From contig NZ_PZZM01000001.1 of the NCBI RefSeq assembly GCF_003046175.1, positions 248,001-312,000 of the forward strand: 64,000 bases of DNA, read 5' to 3'. Position 1 is the stretch's first letter. Every line of letters begins with the position of its first letter. The stretch is from Bosea sp. 124 (lineage in GTDB: Bacteria > Pseudomonadota > Alphaproteobacteria > Rhizobiales > Beijerinckiaceae). Shown in pieces: positions 24,936 through 33,744 of this stretch. Both the position numbers and the translations under genes were made by a program. The notes below the pieces were generated by a model that saw only the letters and a list, made by a program, of their open reading frames with translations, ran no database searches and was not told where the DNA came from.

Positions 24936-26078
24936 CTAGCGGGATCCACCATATTGAGGAAGCGAGGGCTTGCCGCCGAAGATGAACTGCTGCGGGTTAC
25001 GTTCCAAACTCCGCAAGGTGCGGTTCAGATCCGTCAGCGTGCGCCGGCCGTCGCTGGCCAGCGTCTCGATGTCGCGCAGGCCCGGCCCGGTGAAGCGGCT
25101 GATCCCGGTGGTGATCTCGGCCGTGCGCTTGTCGAGGTTGTCGGCCAGCACGCGGATCGACTTCGCGGCATCGCTGACCTCGGTGAAGGCGCTGCGGCCA
25201 TCCTGGCCGGCTGCGGTGTTCAGGAAGGCCTGCGCGCTCTTCAGCACGCCCTCGACCTGATCGGCCGCCCGGTTGAGCTTGTCGGTGATCGAGGCCACGT
25301 CCTTGACGGCCTTGCCGACATCGTCGCTGGAACCGCCGAGCGCAGCGGTGAACCTGTCGACGTTCTCGACGATCGAGCTGACCTTCTTCTGATCGACCGA
25401 ACGGACGATCTCGGTCAGTTCCTGGCTGAGCACGCCGAGCTTCTCCGAGAGCGGTGCGATGGTCTCGGCGATCGTGCCAAAGCTCTGCATCAGCTTGTCG
25501 ATGCCGTCGGAGTTGTTGCCGAGCGCGGCGGAGAACTTCTCGACGTTCCGGACCGTGTTGCCGATCGGGCCCGCATTGTCCTTCACCAGCCCCTCGATGC
25601 CGCCGAGCACGTCGTCGGCGCGCTTGGCGATGGTCCGCACCGTCTCGAGGATGTCCTGGAACTCGGAGCGTTCGGCGATGATCGTCGGCAACGCCTGGCC
25701 CGGCTGGGTGGTCAGGACCGCCGAATTGGGATCGCCGCCGAGAAGCTGCACGGCGACGACGCCGGCGAGCCCCTGCGCCTCGATGCGCGCGCGGGTATCG
25801 ACGCGCAGCGGTGTCGTTCGGTCGACCTGGATCACGGCATAGATGCGGCGCGGATCATCGGGCTGGAGTTCGATTCGCGTCACCTCGCCGACGCGCAGGC
25901 CGTTGAACAGAACGCTCGAGCCCCGCCCGAGGCCCGTCACCGTGCCGCTGAAGATGACGCGCACATCCGCCTTCCTGCCGCCCGCGCCACTGTTGAACCA
26001 GTAGACGAACCCGAAGAGCGCAGCCAGGACAGCCAGCGTGAACAGTCCGACCAGCGCATAATTTGCCCGCGATTCCAT
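24936..26078 (-). CDS. mlaD: MCE-domain protein of an Mla/Lin-type lipid transporter
   Basis: A 380-residue protein with one N-terminal membrane helix (YALVGLFTLAVLAALFGFVYWF). One MCE domain follows (VRVIFSGTVTGLGRGSSVLFNGLRVGEV ... GLAGVVAVQLLGG, residues about 38-115). The remaining 250 residues form a long helical domain. MCE hexamers bridge the periplasm and carry phospholipids or hydrophobic compounds. The length and the following lipoprotein resemble the LinKLMN and Ttg2/Mla families more than short E. coli MlaD. It starts 3 bp after the ATPase stop. Confidence 0.9.
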   Translation of the reverse strand: MESRANYALVGLFTLAVLAALFGFVYWFNSGAGGRKADVRVIFSGTVTGLGRGSSVLFNGLRVGEVTRIELQPDDPRRIYAVIQVDRTTPLRVDTRARIEAQGLAGVVAVQLLGGDPNSAVLTTQPGQALPTIIAERSEFQDILETVRTIAKRADDVLGGIEGLVKDNAGPIGNTVRNVEKFSAALGNNSDGIDKLMQSFGTIAETIAPLSEKLGVLSQELTEIVRSVDQKKVSSIVENVDRFTAALGGSSDDVGKAVKDVASITDKLNRAADQVEGVLKSAQAFLNTAAGQDGRSAFTEVSDAAKSIRVLADNLDKRTAEITTGISRFTGPGLRDIETLASDGRRTLTDLNRTLRSLERNPQQFIFGGKPSLPQYGGSR

Positions 26079-26081
26079 GGT

Positions 26082-26924
26082 CTAGACTGTTTTTTCCCGT
26101 TGCTCGGGCAGCAGGCGGGCCTGGGCCCGCTCGCCGCCGAAATAGGCCTTGAGCCATGGATGGTCGGATGCCAGCATCGTGGCCAGCGGGCCGACTGCGA
26201 TGACCCGCTTATCCGCCAACGCGCCGATTCGGTCGCAGGCGGAATACAGGCTGTCGAGGTCGTGGGTTACCATGAAGACGGTCAGCCCCAAAGTCTGCTT
26301 CAGCGTGACAATCAATTCGTCGAACTCCGCAGCGCCGATCGGGTCGAGCCCCGAGGTCGGCTCGTCGAGGAAGACGATTTCCGGGTCCAGGGCGAGCGCG
26401 CGGGCCAAAGCCGCGCGCTTGATCATGCCTCCAGAGAGTTCGGACGGTGATTTGTCGGCAGCGTCCGGACTCAACCCGACGAGATCGAGCTTCACCATCG
26501 CCATCTCGTCCAGAAGCGCTGGCGACAATTCCAGGTACTCGCGCATCGGCACCTGGATATTCTGCTTCACCGTCAGCGCCGAGAATAGCGCTCCCTGCTG
26601 AAACATGACGCCGAAACGTCGCTCCAGAGTCCGGCGCTGGACGAGGTTCAGCGTGTCGACATCCTCGCCGAAGACCTCGATCGTACCGCGCGCCTTCCGC
26701 ACCAGACCCAGGATCGTGCGCGTCAGCACGGATTTGCCCTGCCCGGAGCCTCCGACGAAGCCGAGGATCTCGCCGCGCATCACATCGAGGTCGAGACCGT
26801 CCATGATGACCTTGTCGCCGAACGCGACCTTGAGGTCGCGCACACGGATGACGGCCTCGGGTTCCGCTGCCTCATGATGCGGCGCGGTGCGCGCAACGCC
26901 CTGTGTTCCCTGCTCGCTGATCAC
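26082..26924 (-). CDS. mlaF: Mla/Lin-type lipid transporter ATPase
   Basis: An ATPase of about 280 residues: Walker A GGSGQGKS, signature LSGGMIKR, Walker B IVFLDEPTSGLDP and H-loop MVTHDLDSL. The MlaF-type start of the domain is IRVRDLKVAFGDKVIMDGLDL. I chose the GTG at 26924, 13 bp after the permease stop with GAGG upstream; an ATG at 26978 would overlap the permease by 41 bp and add a non-conserved leader. It drives lipid transport with the permease encoded just before it. Confidence 0.9.
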   Translation of the reverse strand: MISEQGTQGVARTAPHHEAAEPEAVIRVRDLKVAFGDKVIMDGLDLDVMRGEILGFVGGSGQGKSVLTRTILGLVRKARGTIEVFGEDVDTLNLVQRRTLERRFGVMFQQGALFSALTVKQNIQVPMREYLELSPALLDEMAMVKLDLVGLSPDAADKSPSELSGGMIKRAALARALALDPEIVFLDEPTSGLDPIGAAEFDELIVTLKQTLGLTVFMVTHDLDSLYSACDRIGALADKRVIAVGPLATMLASDHPWLKAYFGGERAQARLLPEQREKTV

Positions 26925-26937
26925 CGGAGTTCGATCC

Positions 26938-28083
26938 TCAAAACTCGATGGACGCGAAGAACATCGCGAAGAGACCATCGACGACGATGACCATGAAGAT
27001 CGCCTTCACCACCGAGGCCGTGACCTGCCGCCCGAGCGACTCCGCCGAGCCCTTGACGGCGAGCCCCTCGATCGAGGCGATCAGCCCGATCACAAAGGCC
27101 ATGAACGGCGCTTTTATGAGGCCAACCGCGAAGTGCTTCCAGGTGATGACCGATTGCAGCCGCGCCAGGAAGGTATCGATCCCGATGCCGCCATAGAGCC
27201 AGGACACCAGCGCCGCGCCGGTCAACCCCGCCATCGCCGAGATGAAGGTCAGGATCGGCAGCGAGATGATGAGCGCGAGGATGCGCGGAACGACGAGAAC
27301 CTCGATCGGGTCGAGCCCCATCACCCGCAATGCGTCGATCTCCTCGCGCATCTTCATCGAGCCGATCTCGGCGGTGAAGGCCGAGCCCGAACGGCCCGCG
27401 ATCATGATCGAGGTCAGCAGCACCGCCAGCTCGCGCAGGATCAGGATGCCGGTGAGGTTGACGACGAAGACAGCCGCGCCGAACTGCTGGAGCTGGAAGA
27501 TGCCCTGCTGGGCGACGATGCAGCCGACGAGGAACGAGATCAGCATGATGATCGGCGCGCCGTTGAAGGCGATCAGCTCGATCTGGTTGACCAGCGAGGG
27601 TCCGCGAAACTTGCGCGGACCGAGCACGACGGCAGCGGAGCCGACGATGACCTCGCCCAGGAACATCGCGCCTCCGACCATGTCGCGGCCGAAGCGCACC
27701 ACGGCAGCTCCGATGTTGACGAGAACATCGACGACCCTGAAGGCGTGGATCGGCGGTGACTTCTTGTGATCATGCGCGTCGATCTCGGCCAGCAGCACGC
27801 TGTGCTCCGGCCGCCGGCTGACGATCTCGACGGCCGCGCCGCCCGTTTCCTGCTCATGCTTGAGACGGTTCAGGACATAGGCGCCGAGCGTGTCCAGCCT
27901 GACCACGGCCGACAGGTCCAGCCGGGCGCGCGAGGCCTTCGCGATGCGCTCCGCGATCTCCGTGGCGAGGCTCTCGATGCGCGGAGCCCGGTCGGCGCTC
28001 CAGGACCCCGCGAGCGCCACGGCCAGCGTGCCGGCGTCGTCACGGAAGACCGCTTGCGGTTCGGCGGTATCAGGGCTCGCCAT
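26938..28083 (-). CDS. mlaE: Mla/Lin-type permease with N-terminal STAS-like domain
   Basis: A 381-residue protein. The first 110 residues resemble a STAS domain (ARLDLSAVVRLDTLGAYVLNRL), and the rest is the MlaE permease (GRSGSAFTAEIGSMKMREEIDALRVMGLDPIEVLVVPR) with about five hydrophobic helices. In canonical Mla systems the STAS protein MlaB is separate; here the domain is fused. The ATG at 28083 with GGAAAG upstream begins the recognisable protein. It heads the four-gene operon. Confidence 0.9.
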   Translation of the reverse strand: MASPDTAEPQAVFRDDAGTLAVALAGSWSADRAPRIESLATEIAERIAKASRARLDLSAVVRLDTLGAYVLNRLKHEQETGGAAVEIVSRRPEHSVLLAEIDAHDHKKSPPIHAFRVVDVLVNIGAAVVRFGRDMVGGAMFLGEVIVGSAAVVLGPRKFRGPSLVNQIELIAFNGAPIIMLISFLVGCIVAQQGIFQLQQFGAAVFVVNLTGILILRELAVLLTSIMIAGRSGSAFTAEIGSMKMREEIDALRVMGLDPIEVLVVPRILALIISLPILTFISAMAGLTGAALVSWLYGGIGIDTFLARLQSVITWKHFAVGLIKAPFMAFVIGLIASIEGLAVKGSAESLGRQVTASVVKAIFMVIVVDGLFAMFFASIEF

Positions 28084-28399
28084 GGCTTTCCGTGAGGTCC
28101 TTCGTCCGCACACGAATGGTCGTGAATCAACCCGCGACGCCCGTCATTGAGCGCCAGCTTGCCCCTTCAGCCTGTATCGCCGCCCATTTCCGGGTTGGCA
28201 AGAGCATGACTTCGCGAGCGCGAGCGCGCCACAGCCCGCCCCCCGTTCGAGACGCCGGCACAGAGCGGTGCATAGGCTACAGGCAAGGGCCGATTCGAGA
28301 CAGGAAACAATTCGTTAAGCCATCCGGTGCGAAGGTCCGCGATGGTGCATCATGACCGGCGACACCCGATTCGGCCGGTCCTTCAAGAGCAGGTCCGTC

Positions 28400-29341
28400 A
28401 TGAGCGAAGCGCGTTCACTGACACCGCTGAGCGAAACGGATTACGAGGCGATCGAGGCGGCCGTCATGGAAACCGCTCGTGGCCGCTGGTTCATGACCGA
28501 ATTCGCCAGGCGCAACCGTCAGGCCGACACGATCCAGCTTCTCGGCGCCATCAACCGGATCGAGCGGGTGGTCGGTATCGGCCTGCCGGAGCCGGTGCCG
28601 GAGCCCGATATCAGCGAGGCGGCGGCCCTGATCGCCGATCTGCGGATCGATCTGGAACGGATCAGCGGCAAGGCCGAGGAGCGCGCCTCCGGCCTGGCTG
28701 CGCGGATCGAGACGGCCGCAGGCATCATCGTCCAAGCCACAGAAAGCATGCAGGAAGCCGCCTGGAACCTGCGCGAGGCCGGCGCAAACGAGACACTGTG
28801 CGACATGCTCGACCAGCGCGCAGCCGAGATCTCGGCTGCGACCGTCATCGTGGAAGGCACGGTTCAGCAGATCGACAAGATCGCCGACACGATCGCGATG
28901 CTGGACAGCAGCCTTCGCGCGGTCGCCAGCCTGTCGCAGGGCACCGCCGAGGTCGAGCCCTTCATCGCCCCGCCGCCACCGGCGCGGACTCTCGACCAGC
29001 GCGACACGGCGCCGCTCGCCGGCTATGACGATATCGAGATCATCGAGATCGACGATCAGGCCCTGTCCCCCGCCATCAACAAGCTTACGATGGTGGATCG
29101 GCTGGGCGAGACGCGAATCGGCTCGATCGAGCAGCTCGACGACGACATCGTCTTCAACGAGCCGGCCGACGAGGTGACCGTCGCGATGGTCGAGCAGCCC
29201 TCTCCGGCCTTCGCTTTCCAGCAGCGTCTTGCCGGCGCCGAACAGCCGGCGATGGCCGCTTCGCCGACATCCGGGTCCGAGGCCACCCTGCGCGAACTCG
29301 ATGCGCTGCCGGCGGACCGGAAAATCGCTTATTTTGCCTGA
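28400..29341 (+). CDS. Coiled-coil protein of a Rhizobiales family, possibly CheZ-related
   Basis: A 313-residue soluble protein. Near residues 25-50 it has ETARGRWFMTEFARRNRQADT, a stretch I recognise from conserved Rhizobiales proteins of unknown role. Helical, coiled-coil-like segments follow up to about residue 180; one of them (LCDMLDQRAAEISAATVIVE) sits where CheZ-like proteins have their phosphatase helix, but the key residues are not clearly kept. The C-terminal half is acidic and low in structure, with DDIEIIEIDDQ. The ATG at 28400 is chosen over 28352 because the conserved part starts close behind it. Its 3' end overlaps the convergent FAD oxidase gene by 13 bp. Confidence 0.7.
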   Translation: MSEARSLTPLSETDYEAIEAAVMETARGRWFMTEFARRNRQADTIQLLGAINRIERVVGIGLPEPVPEPDISEAAALIADLRIDLERISGKAEERASGLAARIETAAGIIVQATESMQEAAWNLREAGANETLCDMLDQRAAEISAATVIVEGTVQQIDKIADTIAMLDSSLRAVASLSQGTAEVEPFIAPPPPARTLDQRDTAPLAGYDDIEIIEIDDQALSPAINKLTMVDRLGETRIGSIEQLDDDIVFNEPADEVTVAMVEQPSPAFAFQQRLAGAEQPAMAASPTSGSEATLRELDALPADRKIAYFA

Positions 29342-30720
29342 TCACTGGCGACGAAGCTCGTCATCTTGCCCGGGTTCAACAGGCCGCGCGGATCGACCTC
29401 GCGCTTGAAGCCGAGTTGGTCGGCATCCGCCCGCTTGTGCCGGCTGCCCTCCTCCAGCGAGACGACATGCGGGTTGGCGATGAAGACGCCCGACGCCTCA
29501 TGCTGCGCGATGATCTCGTTGAGACGCTCCGGCGTCGAGTAACGCAGGATCGGCAGCGCGCTCGCCGTCACACGCCCGCCGAAGCGGATGAACTCGTGAT
29601 GCGGCAGCAGCTCGTCGCCGAAGCTCGCGATCGTCTCGCGGGCGCTTTCGACGAGCCGGTCATGCGGAAACAGGCATTGCAGATAGGTGATCGAGCGATC
29701 GCTCTTCAGCCACTGCAGCGTGGTGTGGTTCCAGGTGTATTCGTAGAGCGGGACGGTCCCTGGCCCTTCTTCCGAGGGCGCCTCATAGGTGATCGTGCCG
29801 CGCTTTCCGGCGATCGCCTTGAACGGGCCGAGCGAGCCCTCGGCGATCATGCAGATCAGGATGCTCTTGCCCGGCGGGCAATGCTGCTTCAGGGCGCCGA
29901 AACAGGGCGTGATGGCGGACGAGATCGGCGTGACCAGCTTCTTGACGATGCCATCGGCAAGGGCGAGTTCATAGCCGGCCTGGAAGGCTTCCATGTAGTC
30001 GTCGAAGGCGACGATGACGTCGATCCAGGGCCAGGCCGGCGCCAGCGGCATCTCGAGCGCAGTGATGATCCCGGTCGTGCCATAGGCGCGGTTCACCTTC
30101 TGGGCGGCATCGTCGCGCAATTCGATGATCCGCGGCTCCTCCTCGACGGTGACGATGCGCGCCGCCAGAATGTTGCCGGGCTCGCGCAGCCCGCCATAGG
30201 TGACGGAGCCGACGCCGCCCGAACCGCCGGCGACGAAGCCGCCGACCGTCGCGCTGCGCTTGGTCGAGGGATGCATGCGCTGCTCGTATCCGGCCTCCCG
30301 CATCGCGATGTCGACATCGAGCATGCGCGAACCGGCGGCCGTGCGCACGATGCCGGGCTTCTGCCAGGCGATGCCGGTGAGCCCGGTAATGTCGAGCAGG
30401 ACCCCGCCCTCGAGTGGCACGGCCTGGCCGTAATTGCCGGTACCGGCGGCCCGCACCGTCAGCGGGATACGCCGTCTGGCGCAGGCAGCCGCGATGCGGA
30501 TGACCTCGGCCTCATCGCGGGGAGTGGCGATGATGTCGGCCGACTTGTCGGCGAGCTGCTTGTTGAGGATCGGCGAATACCAGAAGAAGTCGCGCGAACG
30601 CTTGCGCACGACCTGGGCCTCGTCGATCAGCGCAATGCCGTCGAGGTCCTGCTTCAGCGCGGCGATGTCGTAGCGCGAAGCCTGGGCGGGCTTCGGCTGG
30701 CGTCCGGGAACGGCGCTCAT
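29329..30720 (-). CDS. FAD-binding oxidoreductase (FAD_binding_4, GlcD-like)
   Basis: A 463-residue flavoprotein of the PCMH/GlcD type. KSADIIATPRDEAEVIRIAAACARRRIPLTVRAAGTGNYGQAVPLEGGVLLD is the FAD-binding entry, and TKRSATVGGFVAGGSGGVGSVTYGGLREPGNIL the second FAD segment. The C-terminus ends with VDPRGLLNPGKM, the family's classic tail. Such enzymes oxidise 2-hydroxy acids, sugars or alditols. It lies 52 bp after the NMT1-type permease on the same strand with AGAGGA before the ATG, so it likely processes the imported compound. Substrate unknown. Confidence 0.85.
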   Translation of the reverse strand: MSAVPGRQPKPAQASRYDIAALKQDLDGIALIDEAQVVRKRSRDFFWYSPILNKQLADKSADIIATPRDEAEVIRIAAACARRRIPLTVRAAGTGNYGQAVPLEGGVLLDITGLTGIAWQKPGIVRTAAGSRMLDVDIAMREAGYEQRMHPSTKRSATVGGFVAGGSGGVGSVTYGGLREPGNILAARIVTVEEEPRIIELRDDAAQKVNRAYGTTGIITALEMPLAPAWPWIDVIVAFDDYMEAFQAGYELALADGIVKKLVTPISSAITPCFGALKQHCPPGKSILICMIAEGSLGPFKAIAGKRGTITYEAPSEEGPGTVPLYEYTWNHTTLQWLKSDRSITYLQCLFPHDRLVESARETIASFGDELLPHHEFIRFGGRVTASALPILRYSTPERLNEIIAQHEASGVFIANPHVVSLEEGSRHKRADADQLGFKREVDPRGLLNPGKMTSFVASDQAK

Positions 30721-30772
30721 GGGAAATCCTCTTGTTCTCGATTTTGCCCGCTCGCGATGACGGCGGCGTGCC

Positions 30773-31657
30773 TCAGTTTTCCCGCTTCAGGGCGCTCTCA
30801 TGCCAGTGCCGCAGCAGCATATGCGAGACCCAGCTCGTGGCGAGGAAGATCGCGATGCCCGACAGCGAGATCATCAGCAATGCGGCGAAGACGCGCGGAA
30901 TCTTGAGCTGATAGCCCGCCTCCAGAATGCGGTAGGCCAGGCCCGAAGCGCTGCCGCCGGTCCCGGCGACAAATTCGGCCACCACTGCGCCGATCAAGGC
31001 AAGCCCGCCCGAAATCTTCAGCCCCGCCAGGAAATAGGGCAAGGCCGCCGGCAGCTTGAGATGGCGCATCGTCTGCCAGCGGCTCGCGCCATAGAGCTGG
31101 AACAGGTTGACCAGGTTGTGGTCGGCCGAGTTGAGGCCGAGGATGGTGTTGGACAGGATCGGGAAGAAAGCGACGATCCAGGCGCAGATCAGCAGCGACA
31201 GGTTGATGTCGCCGGCCCAGATGATGATCAGCGGCGCGATCGCAACGATCGGCGTCACCTGCAGGATCACCGCATAGGGCAAGAGCGACATCTCCAGCCA
31301 TTTCGACTGGGTGAAGAGCACGGCGAGCGTGACGCCGACGATCACCGCCGCCGCCAGCGCCATGAAGGTGATGCGCAGCGTGATCCAGAGCGAGCCCGAC
31401 AGTGTCCCCCAATCGGCAACGAGCGTCTCGCCGATCAGCAGCGGCCCCGGCAGGATATAGGGCGGGATTCCGTTCCAGCGGACGGCGAACTCCCACAGGG
31501 CCAGCGCCAGCACGCCGATCGCGAGCGGGGCCAGGATGCGCGGCCAGGCGCCGGCGGGCAGGCCGAGAACGCGAGGCTCGGTCGCGAAGACCGGCCGCGC
31601 CTCGGCGTCGGTGCCATCATGGGCCGGTGCGGGGGTCTCCAGCGAAGGCGCGCTCAT
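30773..31657 (-). CDS. NMT1/THI5-type ABC importer, permease
   Basis: A 294-residue inner-membrane permease of the SsuC/TauC/ThiX class (BPD_transp_1), with about six helices after a 40-residue cytoplasmic N-terminus. The EAA-like loop reads LYGASRWQTMRHLKLPAALPYFLAGLKISGGLALIGAVVAEF, as in nitrate/taurine/pyrimidine importers. Its start overlaps the ATPase stop (ATGA). Binding protein, ATPase and permease are all present, so the importer is complete. Confidence 0.92.
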   Translation of the reverse strand: MSAPSLETPAPAHDGTDAEARPVFATEPRVLGLPAGAWPRILAPLAIGVLALALWEFAVRWNGIPPYILPGPLLIGETLVADWGTLSGSLWITLRITFMALAAAVIVGVTLAVLFTQSKWLEMSLLPYAVILQVTPIVAIAPLIIIWAGDINLSLLICAWIVAFFPILSNTILGLNSADHNLVNLFQLYGASRWQTMRHLKLPAALPYFLAGLKISGGLALIGAVVAEFVAGTGGSASGLAYRILEAGYQLKIPRVFAALLMISLSGIAIFLATSWVSHMLLRHWHESALKREN

Positions 31658-32442
31658 GAGCCGATTGCCTCCTTGAGCTTGCCGGAGACGGCGCGGCAGA
31701 GATGGGCGTATTCCGAAGAGGTGCGGAACAGGTCGTCGCGCGGATAGGGCGCATCCACGTCGAGATCAGCCATGACGCGGCCGGGGCGCGCCGCCATCAC
31801 CACGATGCGCTTCGAGAGATACACCGACTCGAAGACCGAATGGGTGACGAAGACCGCGGTGAACTTCTCCTTCCACCAGAGTTCGAGCAGGTCATCGTTG
31901 AGGCGGTGGCGGGTGATCTCGTCCAGCGCCGCAAAAGGCTCGTCCATCAGCAGGATCTTGGGGCGCAGCACCAGCCCGCGCGCGATCGAGACGCGCATCT
32001 TCATGCCGCCCGAGAGTTCGCGCGGATAGGATTTCTCGAAGCCGGCGAGGCCGACCAGGGCCAGCATCGCCGCCGCACGCTCGCGGGCCTCGTGCTTGCG
32101 GACGCCTTTCAGCGTCAGCGGCATCATCACGTTGGCGAGCGCGGTCGCCCAGGGCATCAGGGTCGGATCCTGGAAGACGAAGCCGAGGTCGCGCTGCGGC
32201 TCGCCCGAGGCGTCATGGCCGGTGGTGGGCCATTCGATCGTGCCGCTGGACGGCGCTCCCAGCCCCGCGATCATCCGCAGCAGCGTCGACTTTCCGCAGC
32301 CCGAGGGGCCGAGCAGGCTGACGAACTCGCCCGAGCCGAGATCGAGATTGACGTCGCGCACCGCGATCGTGCCGTTGGCGAACTGCTTGGAGACATGGCG
32401 CACACTGACGAGCGGTCTGCCGCCGCCGGTGTGCTCCGTCAT
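31654..32442 (-). CDS. NMT1/THI5-type ABC importer, ATPase
   Basis: A 262-residue ATPase of the SsuB/TauB class: Walker A GPSGCGKST, signature LSGGMKMR, Walker B ILLMDEPFAALDE, H-loop VTHSVFESV. The frame could begin at a TTG at 32493 inside the intergenic region, but the ATG at 32442 (MTEHTGGGRPLVSVRHVSK) gives a normal family start. Neither candidate has a strong ribosome site, consistent with the repeat that lies just upstream (32503-32578). Confidence 0.9.
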   Translation of the reverse strand: MTEHTGGGRPLVSVRHVSKQFANGTIAVRDVNLDLGSGEFVSLLGPSGCGKSTLLRMIAGLGAPSSGTIEWPTTGHDASGEPQRDLGFVFQDPTLMPWATALANVMMPLTLKGVRKHEARERAAAMLALVGLAGFEKSYPRELSGGMKMRVSIARGLVLRPKILLMDEPFAALDEITRHRLNDDLLELWWKEKFTAVFVTHSVFESVYLSKRIVVMAARPGRVMADLDVDAPYPRDDLFRTSSEYAHLCRAVSGKLKEAIGS

Positions 32443-32502
32443 GGTCGTGCTCAGAGAGGCCGTGTCCAAAGCCTGATGATCCGTTGTCTGCAATGATCAA
32501 CC

Positions 32503-32578
32503 GTCATTCTCGGGCGCAGCGCAGCGCGAACCCGAGAATCTCCGGCAGGAGATGCTCGGGTCAAGCCCGAGCGTGACG
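32503..32578 (-). repeat. Dispersed double-hairpin repeat, copy B
   Basis: Same architecture as copy A at 6594: ATTCTCGGG pairs with CCCGAGAAT, then GCTCGGGTCAAGCCCGAG. It begins 2 bp after the binding-protein stop and fills the gap before the ATPase gene. Confidence 0.8.
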
Positions 32579-32580
32579 TG

Positions 32581-33603
32581 TCACGCCTTGCCGACGCCCT
32601 TGTTGACGAAGTCCAGGCTGTAGGCCTTCTTCAGGTCGATCCCGGCCGGGAAGACGCCCGCCTCGGTCATCGTCTTGTAGAAGCTCAGCCACCGCGCATC
32701 TGTCATGGCGCCGATGCCGAGCGTCAGCGCGTCGCCCGAGAGAACGATGCCCTTCTCGTTCATCACCTTGACCGCGTAGTCGATCTTCTCCTGATCCATG
32801 TCGGGATTGTCCTTCAGGATCTGGGCATTCGCAGCAGCGACGGCAGGGCCGCCCTTCATGTATTCGGCCCAACCCTCCAGCGAGGCTGTGACGAAGCGTT
32901 GGACGAGGTCCTTCTTCTCGTCGGCCATCTTCTTCGAGATGTTGATCGTGGTGTTGTAATTCTCGAAGCCGGCATCGGCGATGAGATGGACCACCGGCGT
33001 GACGCCGCCCTGCTTCTGGATGGCGAAGGGCTCGGACGACAGAAAGCCCTGCTGCGAGATGGTCTTGTCGGCCAGAAACGGCGCCATATTGAACGTGTAG
33101 GGCCTGATCTGCTCGTCGGTGAAGCCGAATTTCGCCTTCAGGAACGGCCAGTAGCTGTTGCGCCCGGCGGCGCCCACCAGGATCGGCTTGCCCTTCAGGG
33201 CCGCGAGCGAGTCGTTACCGACGCCGGGATGGGAGATGATGACCTGCGGGTCTTTCTGGAAGATCGAGGCGATGCAGAGGAAGGGGATGTTCTCCTGCGC
33301 ATAGCGGATCGCCTCGAAGGAGTTCGACATGATCATGTCGACGCGGCCGCCGAGCAGAAGCTGCGAGGGGTTCTGCTGCGGGCCGCCGGGACGGATCTCA
33401 GCATCGATGCCGTATTTCTTGTAGATGCCGTTGGCGGCGGCGAGATAAAAGCCGCCATGCTCGGCCTGGGCGCGCCAGTTGGTCTGATAGGAAACCTTGT
33501 CGAGGGTCTGGGCGCTGACAGGGGCGCCGGGGACGGCCACCAGCGCCGAGCCGCCGATCAGTCCAAGCGCGCCACGGCGCGTCAGGCGATACTTCATCGT
33601 CAT
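32581..33603 (-). CDS. NMT1/THI5-type ABC importer, substrate-binding protein
   Basis: A 340-residue periplasmic binding protein. An RRGALG signal with a hydrophobic core ends SAQT near residue 32, suggesting Tat-type or Sec export. Mature KVSYQTNWRAQAEHGGFYLAAANGIYKKYGID is the NMT1 fold opening, seen in binding proteins for pyrimidine precursors, riboflavin, nitrate and sulfonates. The ATG at 33603 has GGGAGG 7 bases upstream. First gene of the importer operon. No TPP (THI-box) signal was found upstream, so a thiamine role is not supported. Confidence 0.9.
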   Translation of the reverse strand: MTMKYRLTRRGALGLIGGSALVAVPGAPVSAQTLDKVSYQTNWRAQAEHGGFYLAAANGIYKKYGIDAEIRPGGPQQNPSQLLLGGRVDMIMSNSFEAIRYAQENIPFLCIASIFQKDPQVIISHPGVGNDSLAALKGKPILVGAAGRNSYWPFLKAKFGFTDEQIRPYTFNMAPFLADKTISQQGFLSSEPFAIQKQGGVTPVVHLIADAGFENYNTTINISKKMADEKKDLVQRFVTASLEGWAEYMKGGPAVAAANAQILKDNPDMDQEKIDYAVKVMNEKGIVLSGDALTLGIGAMTDARWLSFYKTMTEAGVFPAGIDLKKAYSLDFVNKGVGKA

Positions 33604-33717
33604 GCTACAACCTCCCGAATGGCGGCACTGGTGGAGCTCCAAGTCAGCAACATATATGCCATGCGACGAACGCGGTCGTGAACCAAAACGCCCCGCAGAT
33701 GCGCACAGAACGCGCAT

Positions 33718-33738
33718 TTTGCCTTTCTTTTAGGCAAA
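33718..33738. promoter_or_regulatory. Candidate operator dyad in a divergent region
   Basis: TTTGCCT, 7 bases, AGGCAAA in the 141-bp gap between the divergent NMT1 operon and the NAD(P)-binding gene. Perfect 7-bp arms; it lies right before the ATG at 33745, where a bound protein would block the plus-strand gene. Confidence 0.45.
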
Positions 33739-33744
33739 TAAATC

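Noticed and set aside
33604..33744. TPP riboswitch before the NMT1/THI5-type operon
   Set aside because: No THI-box consensus or the expected stems could be found; the family also binds non-thiamine compounds.
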